64,000 nucleotides of DNA. Source: Marinilabiliales bacterium (lineage in GTDB: Bacteria > Bacteroidota > Bacteroidia > Bacteroidales > SZUA-534). The notes under the pieces were generated by a model. It saw only the letters and a list, made by a program, of their open reading frames with translations. It was not told the DNA's origin and did no database searches. Where the stretch lies: NCBI GenBank assembly GCA_003512955.1, contig DOTG01000048.1, positions 1 through 64,000 on the forward strand, given 5' to 3'. Below are positions 62,526 to 64,000 of the stretch, in pieces (within the stretch, counting starts at the first letter, position 1; each line of letters begins with the position of its first letter). Position numbers and translations under genes: made by a program.

Positions 62526-64000
62526 ATGAAAAATACAATCATTGGTTTAGAATTATCAGTATTCCTTTTGTTTTCGTTATATTCTTTCAGTCAGGACAAA
62601 TCAGATTGGGTGGCCGGCTTTCCTGATGGCTGTACAAGTATCACGGTAGGTAAACTTGCCTCGGAAGATGGTTCCGTAATGACATCACATACCGACGATA
62701 GCCACCGGACACGTTCAGAGATGAACATTGTAGCAGCCAAAGACTATACGGCTCAGGATTCGTTTATCCTTTATATCCGTAAAGCTTACGATTCATTGGC
62801 CATGCCCTCTTATAAAAATATTCCTATAGGTTCCATTCCGCAGGTAAAACATTCGTTCGCTTTTATTAATACAGCCTATCCTTGCATGAACGAAAAGCAG
62901 TTAGGAATTGGGGAATCAACTTTTGGTGGCCACGAGGAACTTCAATCCGATAAAGGGCTCATTGATTGCCAACGCCTTTGTCAGTTGATGCTTGAGCGTT
63001 GTGTAACAGCGCGTGAAGCCATTTTGCTTGCCGATGACCTGACTAAAAAATATGGGTGGAACGATTTTGGCGAGTGCCTGACTATTGCAGATAAAAAAGA
63101 GGTTTGGCATTTTGAAATTTTAGGTCCCGGAAAAGATAGAACCGGTGCTGTATGGGCCGCTCAAAGGGTTCCCGATGATCATGTGGCTGTGAATGCCAAT
63201 GCCAGTACCATCAAAAGTATAGATTTAAACCAGCCGGACTTTTTTATGGCATCTGCCAACATCTATTCCTTAGCTAAGGAAAATAACTGGTGGAAAGAGG
63301 GCGAACCCTTTCAATTTTGCTATGTATATGCGCCTGAAAGCCGTGAATCGGTGGCCTCGCGCCGCCGGGAGTGGCGTGTATTCCAATTGTTGGCTCCTTC
63401 GCGGCATTTCGATCCTAACGATAAGGATTTTCCTTTTTCTGTGAAACCCGACAAAAAAGTCTCACTCAGCGATATGGTCCAGTTATTTAAGGATTATTAC
63501 GAAGGTACCCCTTACGACATGACCCGGAACATTACTACAACTAATAGTGAGGGGGAAAAAGTGGTTTCCCCTTTAGCGAACCCGTTTATGCCATACGACC
63601 AGCTTCCGTTGCACAATATCCAGGGAGGATGGTTCCATACCGATTCCAAAACCGGACATATCGATTTTCTTGGCGAACGGACCATAGCCCGATGGTACAC
63701 CATGTATGGGACGGTTATCCAATTGCGCGATTGGCTCCCCGATGAAATTGGAGGAGTTACCTGGCTGGCACTCGACAATATTGCTACTTCGTTGTATGTA
63801 CCTGTTTATGCAGGTACTGAGGATTTGCCTCAATCCTATAAAACCCCGGGGCGCCCCAATGGATTTACCAGGCAGTCGGCCTGGTGGGCATTCAACTATA
63901 TGAGTACGCTGGCCGCGCAACGGTGGGGTGAAATGCGGGCAGATGCAGCTACTGTTTTTGTTCCTCTGCAGCAGGAACTATTTAAAAACCAATCGATAAT
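62526..64000 (+). CDS. C69-family dipeptidase, truncated at the window end
   Basis: An open frame of 491 codons running off the right edge. Signal peptide at 1-22 (LLFSLYSFSQ), then DGCTSITVGKLASEDGSVMTSHTDD. In C69 (PepD-type) dipeptidases this Cys becomes the N-terminal nucleophile or lies at the Ntn active site. GESTFGGHEELQS, LIDCQRLCQLMLERC and VPDDHVAVNANAS also fit the family, as does TRQSAWWAFNYMSTLAAQRWGEMR near the edge. It would cleave dipeptides, exported here by the signal peptide; peptidoglycan-derived peptides are possible substrates but this is speculative. Confidence 0.88.
   Translation, partial: MKNTIIGLELSVFLLFSLYSFSQDKSDWVAGFPDGCTSITVGKLASEDGSVMTSHTDDSHRTRSEMNIVAAKDYTAQDSFILYIRKAYDSLAMPSYKNIPIGSIPQVKHSFAFINTAYPCMNEKQLGIGESTFGGHEELQSDKGLIDCQRLCQLMLERCVTAREAILLADDLTKKYGWNDFGECLTIADKKEVWHFEILGPGKDRTGAVWAAQRVPDDHVAVNANASTIKSIDLNQPDFFMASANIYSLAKENNWWKEGEPFQFCYVYAPESRESVASRRREWRVFQLLAPSRHFDPNDKDFPFSVKPDKKVSLSDMVQLFKDYYEGTPYDMTRNITTTNSEGEKVVSPLANPFMPYDQLPLHNIQGGWFHTDSKTGHIDFLGERTIARWYTMYGTVIQLRDWLPDEIGGVTWLALDNIATSLYVPVYAGTEDLPQSYKTPGRPNGFTRQSAWWAFNYMSTLAAQRWGEMRADAATVFVPLQQELFKNQSI

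Overview
The window reads as chromosomal DNA of a Bacteroidota bacterium, most likely a marine or anaerobic Bacteroidales/Marinilabiliales-type organism. Supporting signs are a SusC/SusD pair, at least five secreted proteins with a type IX secretion (T9SS) C-terminal sorting domain, TAnnTTTG-type -7 promoter boxes, lipoproteins of the SusD type, and few Shine-Dalgarno sequences. Family names come from recognising motifs by eye; no database was searched.

Layout. (1) About 0.3-12.5 kb, leftward: a NagB-type deaminase fused to a PIG-L/LmbE-like domain, an AmpG-like permease, a SpoIID-domain protein without a signal peptide, a double GNAT protein, a DUF4922 HIT/GalT-like protein, a GT2 glycosyltransferase and a 1005-residue amidase-like 'xanthan lyase' protein. 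(2) 12.7-14.4 kb, rightward: a BadF/BadG-type amino-sugar kinase and MurQ. (3) 14.5-16.9 kb, leftward: a FadR-type GntR regulator and a DigH/YngK-like family 10 glycosidase. (4) 17.2-34.2 kb, rightward: two DUF4623-type T9SS proteins, a small beta-propeller protein, a T9SS N-acetylmuramoyl-L-alanine amidase, SusC, SusD and a second DigH-like glycosidase with a T9SS domain. (5) 34.2-46 kb: REP-like hairpins and housekeeping genes (sugar nucleotidyltransferase, SiaC-like protein, aminotransferase, MerR, CapA, M23 peptidase, alaS, an AT-rich M48 peptidase, cvpA, PAP2). (6) 46.3-50.1 kb: a sulfate-activation operon (DUF2061, cysH, cysD, cysN) interrupted by a frameshifted four-helix-bundle gene flanked by inverted repeats. 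(7) 50.4-64 kb: DEAD-box helicase, FISUMP lipoprotein, GPP34 protein, tRNA-Arg(CCG), DUF5916 protein, a propeller lipoprotein, a 1557-residue T9SS BNR/PKD protein, and a C69 dipeptidase cut by the window end.

How the genes fit together. Regions 1-4 look like one peptidoglycan-acquisition and recycling locus. Surface amidases would strip stem peptides, DigH-like glycosidases would cut the denuded glycan, SusC/SusD would import fragments across the outer membrane, and the AmpG-like carrier would move them across the inner membrane. The kinase, MurQ and NagB-PIG-L fusion would feed MurNAc and GlcNAc into fructose-6-phosphate. The FadR-type regulator sits in the middle, and similar TGTAATACA-containing sites, two of them palindromic, lie at three of the locus promoters. 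The SpoIID-GNAT-DUF4922-GT2 block belongs to this neighbourhood but has no function I can name, and is the best candidate here for undescribed biochemistry.
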